64,000 nucleotides of DNA from Streptomyces sp. TRM68416 (GCF_014596915.1 NZ_JACVWU010000003.1:410286-474285); one strand, 5' to 3'; numbered from the stretch's first letter, positions 28,172 to 37,365 are shown. Numbers and translations are program-made. The notes: generated by a model not told the origin, from the letters alone.

Positions 28172-29629
28172 ATGACCCAGCAGTCACTGGAGCCACAGAC
28201 CGTCGCCGACGACGCGGGAGAAGGCACCCGCGTCCCGGCCGGACGGTCCTGGCTCGACCGGTACTTCCACATATCCCACCGGGGATCCTCCGTCGCGCGC
28301 GAGGTGCGCGGCGGCATCACCACCTTCATGGCGATGGCGTACATCCTCCTGCTCAACCCCCTGATCCTGTCCGGCAAGGACGCGGCGGGAGACACCCTCG
28401 GGCAGAAGGCCCTGATCACCGCGACCGCGTTCGCGGCGGCCCTCACCACGCTGCTGATGGGCTTCTTCGGCAAGGTGCCGCTCGCCCTTGCCGCCGGCCT
28501 CTCCGTCTCCGGCGTCCTCGCCTCGCAGGTCGCCCCGCAGATGACCTGGCCGCAGGCCATGGGCATGTGTGTGATGTACGGCGTCGTCATCATGCTGCTG
28601 GTCGTCACCGGCCTGCGCGAGATGATCATGAACGCGATCCCGCTCGCGCTCAAGCACGCGATCACCATGGGCATCGGCCTCTTCGTCGCCCTGATCGGCT
28701 TCTCCAAGGCCGGCTTCGTGCACCAGGGCGAGGCCACCCCGCTCACCCTCGGCCCGGCGGGCGAACTGGCCGGCTGGCCCGTGCTGCTGTTCGCCGTCAC
28801 CCTGCTGGCCATCTTCATGCTCCAGGCGCGCGGCATCCCCGGCGCGATCCTGATCGGCATCATCGGCGGCACCGTGATCGCCGTGGCCCTCAACGCCTTC
28901 GACGTCATCAAGCGCGACCAGTGGGCCGGTGGCGCCCCCGAGCTGCACGGCAGCGCCGTCTCCATGCCGGACTTCTCCATCTTCGGGAACGTGGAGTTCG
29001 GCGGCTGGGGCGAGGTCGGCGCCATGACCGTCGGCATGATCGTGTTCACGCTGGTGCTCGCCGGGTTCTTCGACGCGATGGCCACCATCATCGGCGTCGG
29101 CACCGAGGCCAAGCTGGCCGACGACAAGGGCCGGATGCCGGGCCTGTCCAAGGCGCTGTTCATCGACGGCGCGGGCGGTGCGATCGGCGGCGTCTCCGGC
29201 GCCTCCGGCCAGACGGTCTTCGTCGAGTCGGCCACCGGCGTCGGCGAGGGCGCCCGTACGGGCCTGTCCTCCGTCGTCACCGGCCTGTTCTTCGCGGCCT
29301 GCCTGTTCTTCACCCCGCTCACCGCGATCGTGCCCGGCGAGGTCGCGGCCGCCGCCCTGGTGGTGATCGGCGCCATGATGATGATGAACGCCCGGCACGT
29401 GGACTGGGCCGACCGCGCCACCGCGATCCCGGTCTTCCTCACCGTCGTGATCATGCCGTTCACCTACTCGATCACCGCGGGCGTGGCCGCCGGCGTCATC
29501 TCCTACGTCGCCATCAAGGCCGCCCAGGGCAAGACACGCGAGATCGGCGCGTTCATGTGGGCGCTCACGGTGATCTTCGTGGTGTTCTTCGCGCTCAACC
29601 CGATCGAGAGCTGGCTGGGCGTCCACTAG
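28172..29629 (+). CDS. AzgA-type NCS2 purine permease
   Basis: 485 residues with about 12 hydrophobic helices. The AzgA branch mark is GGVSGASGQTVFVESATGVGEGARTGL, with GFFDAMATIIGVGTEA before it. This branch imports adenine, guanine and hypoxanthine with protons. Its place between the dehydrogenase subunits and XdhC makes it the purine intake step of this catabolic locus. A ribosome site-like GGGAGTAGG precedes ATG 28172. Confidence 0.9.
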   Translation: MTQQSLEPQTVADDAGEGTRVPAGRSWLDRYFHISHRGSSVAREVRGGITTFMAMAYILLLNPLILSGKDAAGDTLGQKALITATAFAAALTTLLMGFFGKVPLALAAGLSVSGVLASQVAPQMTWPQAMGMCVMYGVVIMLLVVTGLREMIMNAIPLALKHAITMGIGLFVALIGFSKAGFVHQGEATPLTLGPAGELAGWPVLLFAVTLLAIFMLQARGIPGAILIGIIGGTVIAVALNAFDVIKRDQWAGGAPELHGSAVSMPDFSIFGNVEFGGWGEVGAMTVGMIVFTLVLAGFFDAMATIIGVGTEAKLADDKGRMPGLSKALFIDGAGGAIGGVSGASGQTVFVESATGVGEGARTGLSSVVTGLFFAACLFFTPLTAIVPGEVAAAALVVIGAMMMMNARHVDWADRATAIPVFLTVVIMPFTYSITAGVAAGVISYVAIKAAQGKTREIGAFMWALTVIFVVFFALNPIESWLGVH

Positions 29630-29681
29630 CCCGGCCATGACCAAGTCCCCACCGCACAACCGCCGTTAAGGAGACCGAGAG

Positions 29682-30833
29682 ATGCTGGACATCGCCGAGG
29701 AGTTGCACCGGTGGGTCGAGCAGGGCCGTGACTTCGCCGTGGCGACCGTGGTCGCGGTCGGCGGCAGCGCACCCCGTCGGCCGGGCGCCGCGCTCGCCGT
29801 CGACAGCGACGGCACGGCCATCGGCTCGGTCTCCGGCGGCTGTGTGGAGGGCGCGGTCTACGAACTGTGCCAACAGGCCCTCCAGGACGGCGAGTCGGTC
29901 CTGGAGCGGTTCGGCTACAGCGACGACGACGCCTTCGCCGTAGGACTCACCTGCGGCGGCGTCATCGACATCCTGGTCGTGCCGGTCCGGGTGGGCGACC
30001 CCGTCCGCCCGGTCGTCGCGGCCGCCCTCGCCACCGCGGCGCGCGGCGCGGCGGCGGCGGTGGCCCGCGTCGTCTCCGGCCCGGGGGAGCTGACCGGCCA
30101 CGCGCTGCTCGTCCGCCCCGACGGCTCCTACGACGGCGGCTTCGGCGCCCACCCCGGGCTGGACCGCACGGTCGCCGCCGAGGCCCGCGCCTTCCTGGAC
30201 GCCGGCCGCACCGGCACCCTTCAGATCGGAGAGCAGGGCTCTCGCTGCGGAGCGCCGCTCACGATCCTGGTGGAGTCCTCCGTGCCGCCGCCCCGGATGA
30301 TCGTGTTCGGCGCGATCGACTTCGCGTCGGCGCTGGTCCGGGTCGGCAAGTTCCTCGACTACCACGTCACCGTGTGCGACGCCCGGCCCGTCTTCGCGAC
30401 GCGGGCCCGCTTCCCCGAGGCCGACGAGATCGTCGTCGAGTGGCCCCACACGTACCTGGAGCGGACCCCGGTGGACGCCCGCACGGTCCTGTGCGTCCTC
30501 ACCCACGACGCCAAGTTCGACGTACCGCTGCTGCGGCTCGCCCTGCGCCTGCCCGTCGCCTACGTCGGCGCGATGGGCTCGCGCCGCACCCACCTGGAGC
30601 GCAACGAGCGGCTGCGCGAAGTGGGCGTCACCGAGGTGGAGTTGGCGCGCCTGCGGTCCCCGATCGGCCTCGACCTCGGCGCCCGCACGCCGGAGGAGAC
30701 GGCCCTGTCGATCGCCGCCGAGATCGTGGCGGACCGGCGCGGCGGCAGCGGGGTCTCCCTGACCGGCGCCCACACGCCGATCCATCACGACACCGCGCCG
30801 CCGCCGGCCGGGCGGATCGGGTCGGTGGCCTGA
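29682..30833 (+). CDS. xdhC: XdhC/CoxI family molybdenum cofactor maturation factor
   Basis: 383 residues. XdhC-type N-terminal part (GGSAPRRPGAALAV, GSVSGGCVEGAVYE, GLTCGGVIDILV) and a Rossmann-like C-terminal part (IVFGAIDFASALVRVGKFLDY, AYVGAMGSRRTH). XdhC binds the molybdenum cofactor, helps its sulfuration and delivers it to the dehydrogenase. GAGACCGAGAG precedes ATG 29682, 52 bases after the permease. Its 3' end overlaps that of the convergent LanC-like gene by 49 bases. Confidence 0.9.
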   Translation: MLDIAEELHRWVEQGRDFAVATVVAVGGSAPRRPGAALAVDSDGTAIGSVSGGCVEGAVYELCQQALQDGESVLERFGYSDDDAFAVGLTCGGVIDILVVPVRVGDPVRPVVAAALATAARGAAAAVARVVSGPGELTGHALLVRPDGSYDGGFGAHPGLDRTVAAEARAFLDAGRTGTLQIGEQGSRCGAPLTILVESSVPPPRMIVFGAIDFASALVRVGKFLDYHVTVCDARPVFATRARFPEADEIVVEWPHTYLERTPVDARTVLCVLTHDAKFDVPLLRLALRLPVAYVGAMGSRRTHLERNERLREVGVTEVELARLRSPIGLDLGARTPEETALSIAAEIVADRRGGSGVSLTGAHTPIHHDTAPPPAGRIGSVA

Positions 30834-32083
30834 GCGGGGGAGCGCCGCACGGCCGGCTGGTCCGGCCAGGCGAAGGCGTAGTCCGGGTCGCCGCCCCGCT
30901 CCAGCCGTACGAAGCGCAGCAGTTCGCGCACGATGCCCGCGTTGCCCATCGCCCACCCGGTGCACGGCTCCAGGTCGCTCGGGTCGGCCCGGTGCTCGAC
31001 GTTCGACCAGCGTGCGCCGTCGGTGTCGCGCAGGGCCCGCGCGGCGAGGTCCGCGACGAGCAGCCGGGCTAAGTCCGGGGCGTCGCCCTGTTCGGCGATC
31101 CGGTCACAGGCGAGCGCGAGGACGCCCGCCGTGCCGCAGCAACGGCCGTTGTTGTCCCAGAAGCCCGGCCGCAGCCGCTCGGGCAGCCCGGAACGGACGA
31201 CGGTGTGCCAGCAGCGGTCGACGAGGGCCGGCCAGACGGGACCGCCGAAAAGGTCCCGCAGCAGCCGGAAGACCTGGGCGTCACCGGCCGGGCCGTGGCA
31301 CCAGCCGTAGTTGTAGCGTGCGGCCCGGTCGGGCGCGTGCGCCGGGTCGGAATGGGGGACGAGGAAGCCCTCGGGTCCCGCCTCGTTCCGGGAGACCACG
31401 TCCGCGACCCCCTCCAGGGCCAGCTCGGCGAGGTCCGTGCGGCCGGTCGCCACGCCGACGGAGGCCAGCCCGCACACGACGCCGAGCGTGCCGTGCGAGA
31501 TGTGGTGCATCCGGCCGGGCACGTCCGGCTTGAAGGGCCACTGGACGCCCGTCGCGGTCCGCTCCGCGGTGTGGACGTACGGCTCTACCGCGCGCACGGC
31601 CAGTTCGACGTCGCCGAGCAGCAGCGCGCCGAGGCCGATCCCGGAGTTGCCGCCCATCAGCTCGAACAGCTCGCCCCAGCGCGTCCCGTCGAACCCGTTC
31701 CGTACGAGCCCCATGGCCCGGTCCGACGCGGCGCCCGCCGCGGTGTCGCCCAGCTCGTCGTGAACGGCCCGCAGGACGAGGGCCATTCCGGTGCGGCCGA
31801 AGTAGAGCGAGTCGTCGTCGTGGCCGTCGAGTACGGCCGCGAGGTTCCGGGCGGCGCGTACGGCCGCATCCCCGTAGGAGTCGTCACCGAAGTGCCGGCG
31901 CGCCTCCAGCAGCACCGGCACGACGCTCGCCGTGCCGCTGTAGAGGATGGGGTTCAGGTCGTCGTCGGAGGGGCGGGTGGGCCAGCCGAGGCCGCCGTCG
32001 GCGTCGTCCCGCGCGACCCCGAGGAGCCAGCGCAGTCCGTCCGCCGCCAGTTCCTCGGCGCCGTCAACTTCCTTGGTGGTCAT
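30785..32083 (-). CDS. Stand-alone LanC-like protein with altered zinc ligand
   Basis: 432 residues in the alpha/alpha toroid of LanC/LANCL proteins. Motifs: HHISHGTLG (about 193), YNYGWCHGPAGD (Cys262), GRCCGTAGVLAL (Cys315-Cys316) and CTGWAMGNAGIV (about 374). LanC enzymes use Cys, Cys and His as zinc ligands to activate thiols; here the His after the second Cys is Cys. No lantibiotic precursor or dehydratase gene is near. It might act on glutathione-like or mycothiol-like thiols, as proposed for LANCL proteins, or be a helper with another role; unproven. ATG 32083 aligns with the Thr/Lys-rich N-terminus. Confidence 0.8.
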   Translation of the reverse strand: MTTKEVDGAEELAADGLRWLLGVARDDADGGLGWPTRPSDDDLNPILYSGTASVVPVLLEARRHFGDDSYGDAAVRAARNLAAVLDGHDDDSLYFGRTGMALVLRAVHDELGDTAAGAASDRAMGLVRNGFDGTRWGELFELMGGNSGIGLGALLLGDVELAVRAVEPYVHTAERTATGVQWPFKPDVPGRMHHISHGTLGVVCGLASVGVATGRTDLAELALEGVADVVSRNEAGPEGFLVPHSDPAHAPDRAARYNYGWCHGPAGDAQVFRLLRDLFGGPVWPALVDRCWHTVVRSGLPERLRPGFWDNNGRCCGTAGVLALACDRIAEQGDAPDLARLLVADLAARALRDTDGARWSNVEHRADPSDLEPCTGWAMGNAGIVRELLRFVRLERGGDPDYAFAWPDQPAVRRSPAQATDPIRPAGGGAVS

Positions 32084-32107
32084 GCGACTTACTCTGACAT
32101 ACATCGG

Positions 32108-32548
32108 TCACGGCCGTCTGAGCAGGCGGTTCACCGCCCGCCCGAACACGTACCGCGCCGACGCCCGCAGCGGTCCGTCGAAGATCCGCGGGAGCAGACG
32201 CACCCGCAGCTCCTCGCGCCACACGACGTGCGCACGGCCGCCGGGACCGGGCCGCACCTCGATCTCCGCCCAGCCCTTCACCACCCGGCCCCGCTTCTCC
32301 AGCCGGCACAGACCGGGTGTCCCCTCGGCCGGCGGCCGCCACACGGTGACCTCCATCCGGTCGTCGAAGCCGAGCGGTCCCAGCCCCGACCGGGCCACGA
32401 AGACCGTGCCCTCACGGTTCGGGCCGGGCGTGAGTACCGAGACGCGCGTCAGCGGGACCACCTCGCCGTGGCGGGGCCACTCCGTGAGGCGCCGCCAGGC
32501 CTCGGGCGGGGGGAGAGGTGCCGTGCGTTCGAGGAGGAAGGTGACCAC
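32108..32548 (-). CDS. SRPBCC (START-like) family protein
   Basis: 146 residues folding as a helix-grip: LLERTAPLPPPEAWRRLTEW, then SGLGPLGFDDRMEV, EKRGRVVKGWAEIEVRP and the long C-terminal helix LRASARYVFGRAVNRLLRR. This is the Streptomyces type of polyketide cyclase-like / SRPBCC protein, which binds hydrophobic molecules. Ligand unknown. Start GTG 32548. The stop lies 24 bases from the LanC-like start on the same strand, so the two probably form an operon. Confidence 0.75.
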   Translation of the reverse strand: MVTFLLERTAPLPPPEAWRRLTEWPRHGEVVPLTRVSVLTPGPNREGTVFVARSGLGPLGFDDRMEVTVWRPPAEGTPGLCRLEKRGRVVKGWAEIEVRPGPGGRAHVVWREELRVRLLPRIFDGPLRASARYVFGRAVNRLLRRP

Positions 32549-32986
32549 AGGACGATCTTAGGGAATCGGGCCTGCTCAGCGGCGTACTCGTCAGATCCGC
32601 CTGTCGGGCGGCTACGGGCCGTGCCGCCGAACGGTCCGCGTGCGTCCGTGGGGTGGTCATGGGGCGTGGCGTCTGCCGGCCGGGCAGGCCCGGTGTCCGA
32701 GGCGGAGGGCGTGACTCGGGGCGATGCCTCCGGACCGTCATGGGTCGTGGTGTTGGCTGATATGTGTCTGTCCGTCGGGGTGATCGCGGCGTCGGCTGAT
32801 CCGTGTGCGTCCGTCAGGTGACCCGGGGTGCCGCGTCGGTCGGCCTGCGTCCGGCCGACGGGCGATCGTGGCTCTGGCGCCCGCCCATCCGCTCGCCTCG
32901 TGGACCGAGGCGGAGGGTGTGCCGCCGGTCCGCGGGTGCTCCGCGGCCGGATGACGCCTACCGGATCCGTACACCTGTACGGCACC
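32549..32986. other. Divergent region with a 39-bp tandem duplication
   Basis: About 440 bases between the SRPBCC gene and the P450 gene. Two imperfect 39-base units start at 32755 and 32794 (GGCTGATATGTGTCTGTCCG and GGCTGATCCGTGTGCGTCCG). Related GTGCGTCCGTGGGGTGGTC occurs near 32638. No gene is evident. Confidence 0.55.
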
Positions 32987-34243
32987 ATGAGCGCGACCGC
33001 AGTACCGGCCGGAGGGCGTCTCGTGGACCGCGAACCGCACGGCAGACTGGACGCGTTGGCGCGCGACCCGTATCCGTACTACGAGCGCGCCCGGCAGGCC
33101 GACGGCCTGATGCACGTCGCCGAGCTGGACGCCTGGATGGTCGCCCGCGACGCCGACGTCCGTGAAGTCCTGCGCCGCCCCGAGGACTTCTCGTCGGCGA
33201 ACGCGATGCGGCCCGACGTCCTGCCCTCGCCCGCCGCGCTCGCCGTCCTCGGCCGGGGCTTCGGCGGACGCCCGGTCGTCGTCACCGCCGACGGTTCCTT
33301 GCACCGGCGGCTGCGCACACCGATCGTCCGCGGCCTGTCGCCGGCCCGTGTCACCGCCGTACTGCCGTACGCCGCCGAGCGGGCCTCCGCCCTGGTGGAC
33401 GCGTTCGCCGGGGAGGGGCGGGTGGAGCTGATGTCCGCCTACGCCCAGCGCCTGCCCGGCGAGGTGATCGGCCGGATCGTCGGACTCGACCCCACCGACG
33501 TGCCGGCCGTCGTGCACGGCGGGCACCGGGCCGAGGAGCTGCTGTTCCGGCCCCTTGAGGAGGCCGAGCAGATCGCCGCGGCCGAGGACGTGGTCGCCAT
33601 GCAGCACCTCCTGGACCGCTATGTCCGCGAACGGCACGCCCGCCCGCGCGAGGACCTGTGCACGGAGCTGGTGGCCTCCGTACGGCGGCCCGGGGACGGT
33701 GAGCCGACGCTGGAGGAGCGCCACGAACTCGTCGCCCACCTCCAGAACCTGCTGATCGCCGGACATCTCACCACGACGGCCCTGATCGGGACCACGGTGC
33801 TGCACCTGCTCCGCCATCCGCCCCAGTGGCGGCTGCTGTGCGCGGAACCCGACCGCATTCCGGCGGCCGTGGAGGAGGCCGCCCGCTACGACAGCGCCCT
33901 TCAGGGCTTCCGCCGGGTCACCACCCGCCCGGTCACCCTCGCCGGTACCCAACTGCCCGCGGGAACCGCGCTGTTCGTGGCCTTCGGCGCGGCCAACCGG
34001 GACCCCGATCGCCACCCGCGCCCCGACACGTTCGACATCACCCGCTCACCCGGCCGCCACCTGGCCTTCGGCCTCGGCGCGCACGGCTGTCCCGGCGCCC
34101 AGCTGGCCCGTGAGCAACTGCGGCTCACCCTGGAGGAGTTGACGCGCCGCCTGCCCGGTCTGCGGCTGGCGGAGGAGCAACCGGTCGTCATGCGGCCGAC
34201 GATGATCCACCGCTCTCCCTACCGGCTGTGCCTGACCTGGTAG
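32987..34243 (+). CDS. Cytochrome P450
   Basis: About 418 residues, soluble bacterial type. The I-helix oxygen-binding segment is LLIAGHLTTTALIG, the ExxR helix is in AVEEAARYDSAL, and the heme-binding loop is FGLGAHGCPGAQLAREQL with the proximal Cys. It needs an outside ferredoxin; none is adjacent. Substrate unknown. The context (divergent from an SRPBCC/LanC-like pair, no biosynthetic core enzyme) does not point to a pathway. ATG 32987 lacks a good ribosome site; ATG 32951 is an equally possible start. Confidence 0.9.
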   Translation: MSATAVPAGGRLVDREPHGRLDALARDPYPYYERARQADGLMHVAELDAWMVARDADVREVLRRPEDFSSANAMRPDVLPSPAALAVLGRGFGGRPVVVTADGSLHRRLRTPIVRGLSPARVTAVLPYAAERASALVDAFAGEGRVELMSAYAQRLPGEVIGRIVGLDPTDVPAVVHGGHRAEELLFRPLEEAEQIAAAEDVVAMQHLLDRYVRERHARPREDLCTELVASVRRPGDGEPTLEERHELVAHLQNLLIAGHLTTTALIGTTVLHLLRHPPQWRLLCAEPDRIPAAVEEAARYDSALQGFRRVTTRPVTLAGTQLPAGTALFVAFGAANRDPDRHPRPDTFDITRSPGRHLAFGLGAHGCPGAQLAREQLRLTLEELTRRLPGLRLAEEQPVVMRPTMIHRSPYRLCLTW

Positions 34244-34426
34244 TTCACCGGTACACCTCGCCGGGCTCGACCCTGCCCGGAGCGAGGAGCCGCGGCACGG
34301 TCACGAACACGTACCCCTGCTGCGGGCATCCGGGGCCTGGACGAGGTCACGGCGGCTGCGGGCGGCGACGGCGTCACAGCACGAACAGTGGGGGGCGCTG
34401 GCCCGGTTGTTCGCCCTGCGGGGAGC

Positions 34427-35272
34427 CTAGTCAGTGGTGGGGGCAGGGCACAGGGCGATCAACTCCTCCGCGGTGCGCGGGCCGGGAGCGGTGTCGTCCA
34501 GGAGGCCCTGGGCGCGCAGGAGTTGGGTGGTGGCGATGCCCCACGGCAGGCGCAGGCCCGCCTGGTGGAGCAGGTCGGTGCGGGCCAGGGTGGGGGCCGC
34601 GGGGCCGGTGTGCGCGCCCGACGGGGTCAGCAGGGCCGCGTCGTCGGCCCAGCGCAGGGCGAGATCGACGTCGTGGGTGGCCATCACCACCGTGGTGCCG
34701 GAGGCGCGCAGGGCGTCGAGCGTACCGAGGAGACGCTCCTGGCCGTCGGGGTCGAGGCCCGCGGTCGGCTCGTCGAGGACGAGCACCCGGGGCCGCATGG
34801 CGACCGCGCCGGCGATGGCGGTGCGCTTGCGCTGCCCGTAGGAGAGGAGATGGGTGGGGCGGTCGGCCAGGGCGGTGATGTCCAGTGCGGCCAAGGCCTC
34901 CTCGACCCGGGCCCGCACCTCCGCGTCGGACAGCCCCAGGTTGAGCGGCCCGAAGGACACGTCCTGGGCGACGGAGGCGGCGAACAACTGGTCGTCCGGG
35001 TCCTGGACCACCAGCTGGACGGTCGTGCGCAGCCGGGTCAGGCCCTTGCGGTCGTACGCCACCGGCTGCCCCTGCACCGTCAACCGGCCGGTGTCCGGCC
35101 GCAGTCCACCGCTGAGCAGCCGCATCAGCGTGGTCTTGCCGCTGCCGTTGCGGCCCAGCAGGGCGAGCGCGCGACCCTCGCGGATCTCGAAGTCGAGCCC
35201 GCTGAGCACGGTGGGGCCGTCCTCGTAGGCGAAGGACGCGTCCCGCAGGGCGACCAGGGCGGTCTCGCTCAT
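34427..35272 (-). CDS. cbiO: Cobalt ECF transporter ATPase
   Basis: 281 residues. Walker A GRNGSGKTT, Q-loop VVQDPDDQLF, signature LSYGQRKRTAIAGA, Walker B VLVLDEPTAGLD and H-loop ATHD are intact. It drives uptake of cobalt through CbiMNQ. The start overlaps the cbiQ stop (ATGA). Last gene of the riboswitch-led operon. Confidence 0.92.
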   Translation of the reverse strand: MSETALVALRDASFAYEDGPTVLSGLDFEIREGRALALLGRNGSGKTTLMRLLSGGLRPDTGRLTVQGQPVAYDRKGLTRLRTTVQLVVQDPDDQLFAASVAQDVSFGPLNLGLSDAEVRARVEEALAALDITALADRPTHLLSYGQRKRTAIAGAVAMRPRVLVLDEPTAGLDPDGQERLLGTLDALRASGTTVVMATHDVDLALRWADDAALLTPSGAHTGPAAPTLARTDLLHQAGLRLPWGIATTQLLRAQGLLDDTAPGPRTAEELIALCPAPTTD

Positions 35273-36018
35273 GTCAGGGGCCTTTCGAGGGCGAGGGTGA
35301 GGGCGGCGAGGGCCGCGAGCAGGACGAGGCTCGCGGCCGTGAAACGGGCCGAGACGCGGGCCTCGGGCAGCAGGACGCGCAGGGTGCCGTCGTAGCCGCG
35401 GCCGGCCAGCCCGGCCTGGAGGCGGGCCGCCCGGTCGAAGGCGCGGACGAACGCGGTGGCGCCGAGTCCCGCCAGCGAGCGCCAGGTCGCGGCCCGAGTG
35501 GTGTGCCCGAGGCGGGCGGCCTGCGCCTCCCGGATCCGGCGCACCGCGTCCAGCAGCAGGAAGCTCATGCGGTACGTCACCATCGCCACGTCCACGACGG
35601 CCGGGGGCACCCCGGCCCGCACCAGCCGCGGCAGCAGGTCGGACATCGGGGTGGTGAAGGCGAACAGCAGCACGCCGAGGGAGGCCGCGGAGGTGCGCAG
35701 CAGCAACTCCCCGGCCCGCAGCGGCCCGTCGTCGGCGAGCGCGACGAACCCCCCGGGGCCGCCGACCTGGACGAGGAGGGTGGCGGCCCCGGTCACGCAG
35801 AAGCCCAACGGCACCCGGTACGCCCGCCACAGCCGCCGCGCCGGGACACCCGCCGGGCCGAGCAGCACCGTCAGCGCGGTCACCAGCACCAGGGCCGCGC
35901 CCGGCCAGGGCGGCAGCGAGATCGCGAGCACGGTGAGCCCGAGGCCGAGCACGGCCTTGTCCACGGGGTGACGGTGGCGCCAGCGGCTGCTGTGCGCCGC
36001 CGCGTCGATGGGCAGCAC
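35269..36018 (-). CDS. cbiQ: Cobalt transporter transmembrane subunit CbiQ
   Basis: 249 residues, about five membrane helices with the CbiQ coupling motif in ARLGHTTRAATWRSLAGLG and LQAGLAGRGYDG. It links CbiM to the ATPase. GTG 36018 was chosen because the family start, PIDAAAHSSRWRHRHPVDK, follows at once; longer frames upstream are Arg/Pro shadow. It overlaps cbiO and sits six bases from the cbiN stop. Confidence 0.9.
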   Translation of the reverse strand: MLPIDAAAHSSRWRHRHPVDKAVLGLGLTVLAISLPPWPGAALVLVTALTVLLGPAGVPARRLWRAYRVPLGFCVTGAATLLVQVGGPGGFVALADDGPLRAGELLLRTSAASLGVLLFAFTTPMSDLLPRLVRAGVPPAVVDVAMVTYRMSFLLLDAVRRIREAQAARLGHTTRAATWRSLAGLGATAFVRAFDRAARLQAGLAGRGYDGTLRVLLPEARVSARFTAASLVLLAALAALTLALERPLT

Positions 36019-36023
36019 GGGTG

Positions 36024-36458
36024 TCAGGTCCGTTCGGGGGCGGCGGGGTCCGGGGCCGTTTCCTTGGGGACGGCGAGGTCCGGATCCGGGTTCGTGTCCT
36101 TGGGGGTGGCGGGGTCCGGGTGCGGGTGCTCCGGGGTGGTGAGCGCCGCGGCACGGGCCCGCTCCTCGCCCTGCCGCCTGCCCCGGCGCAGGCCGAAGTA
36201 GTAGGCGAGGACGCCCGCGCCGAGGGCCGCCTGGAGGGCGAACAGGGCCGACTCGATCTCGCCGGAAGGCGGTTCGTACAGCGGCGAGAACCACGGCTCG
36301 TAGTCCGGGTCGAGTTCGGTGATCGCCGTCTCCGCCTCGGCGTCGGCGCCGGTGAACGGCTCCTCCTTGTGATCGCCGAGGCCGAGGACCAACGGCAGCA
36401 CCGCGAGGGCCGCCACGAGGAGCAGCAGCAGGGAGTTGATCTTCGCGTTGCGGCTCAC
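36024..36458 (-). CDS. cbiN: Cobalt transporter subunit CbiN, extended
   Basis: 144 residues. Two helices flank the usual extracytoplasmic segment ([40 protein letters not shown]). CbiN normally ends soon after the second helix; this one has an added 45-residue tail of Pro/Asp/Thr repeats ([18 protein letters not shown]). GTG start overlaps the cbiM stop (GTGA). CbiN assists metal insertion into CbiM. Confidence 0.88.
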   Translation of the reverse strand: MSRNAKINSLLLLLVAALAVLPLVLGLGDHKEEPFTGADAEAETAITELDPDYEPWFSPLYEPPSGEIESALFALQAALGAGVLAYYFGLRRGRRQGEERARAAALTTPEHPHPDPATPKDTNPDPDLAVPKETAPDPAAPERT

Positions 36459-37156
36459 CGGGCCACCCCCTCGGCGCCGGCCGGCGTCTTGCGGCCCGTC
36501 AGGAGCACGCCGAGCCTGGTCAGTTCGCCCTTGCTGGACTGCACCAGCAGCCGCATCACCAGGACCGTCAGCAGCCCCTCGCTCACCGCGAGCGGGACCT
36601 GCGTGACGGCGAAGATGGAACCGAACTTGCCGAGCGCGCCGAGGAATCCGCTGCTCGGGTCGGGGAAGGCCAGCGCCAGCTGGACGCTGGTGACGCAGTA
36701 CGTGGACAGGTCGGCGACGAAGGCGCCGCAGAACACGGCGCCCATCAGCGGCACGTCGTAGCGGCGCAGCAGCCTGTAGACGGCGTATCCGGCCCAGGGC
36801 CCGACGATCGCCATGGAGAAGACGTTGGCGCCGAGCGTGGTCAGTCCGCCGTGGGCGAGCAGCAGCGCCTGGAAGAGCAGGGTGATGGTGCCCAGCACCG
36901 CCATGATCGGCGGCCGGAACAGGATGGCGCCCAGGCCGGTGCCGGTGGGGTGGGAGCAACTCCCGGTCACCGACGGCAGCTTCAGCGCGGACAGGACGAA
37001 CGTGAAGGCGCCGGAGGCGCCGAGGAGCAGGGTGGACTCGGGGTGCTCGCGCACCTCACGCGTCAGTGACCGTACTCCGTGGACGACGAACGGCGCTGAC
37101 GCGACGCCCCAGGCGACCGCGTGCGCCGGCGGGAGGAAACCCTCGGCTATGTGCAT
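36455..37156 (-). CDS. cbiM: Cobalt transporter substrate-binding membrane subunit CbiM
   Basis: 233 residues. The N-terminal [17 protein letters not shown] supplies the metal-coordinating His2 and the amino end; [17 protein letters not shown] and [19 protein letters not shown] complete the CbiM core. About seven helices. It binds Co2+. The preceding cobalamin riboswitch shows the operon is turned off by B12. ATG 37156 is fixed by the requirement for His at position 2. Confidence 0.94.
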   Translation of the reverse strand: MHIAEGFLPPAHAVAWGVASAPFVVHGVRSLTREVREHPESTLLLGASGAFTFVLSALKLPSVTGSCSHPTGTGLGAILFRPPIMAVLGTITLLFQALLLAHGGLTTLGANVFSMAIVGPWAGYAVYRLLRRYDVPLMGAVFCGAFVADLSTYCVTSVQLALAFPDPSSGFLGALGKFGSIFAVTQVPLAVSEGLLTVLVMRLLVQSSKGELTRLGVLLTGRKTPAGAEGVAR

Positions 37157-37194
37157 GGCTGAGCAGACCTTCTCCAGCACCTCGTGGATGGTTG

Positions 37195-37365
37195 ACGCGC
37201 CCTGGCCGGTCTCCTGGCTCACGGGTACCACCGCCCGTGCTCCGCCTTCCCGGGTCGCAAGGACCCAGTGGCTGCCCGCGAGGGCCGGAGCCGGACTTCC
37301 CGATCACAGTGGCGAGGGCCGCACCGGCATCACACCGGATTTCCCGTTCACCAAGGCGTGGTGAC
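37195..37365 (-). ncRNA. Cobalamin riboswitch
   Basis: Read on the minus strand it has the B12 box GCCACTG (37307-37313), a CCGGTGTGATGCCGGTGCGG arm just before, and the closing GAGCCAGGAGACCGGCC near 37205-37222 (consensus GAGTCAGGAGACCGGC). It leads directly into cbiM, so adenosylcobalamin binding should shut off cobalt import. Confidence 0.92.

Noticed and set aside
30785..34243. A lanthipeptide or other biosynthetic cluster around the LanC-like and P450 genes
   Set aside because: There is no precursor peptide, dehydratase or other core enzyme; LanC-like and P450 genes alone do not make a cluster.
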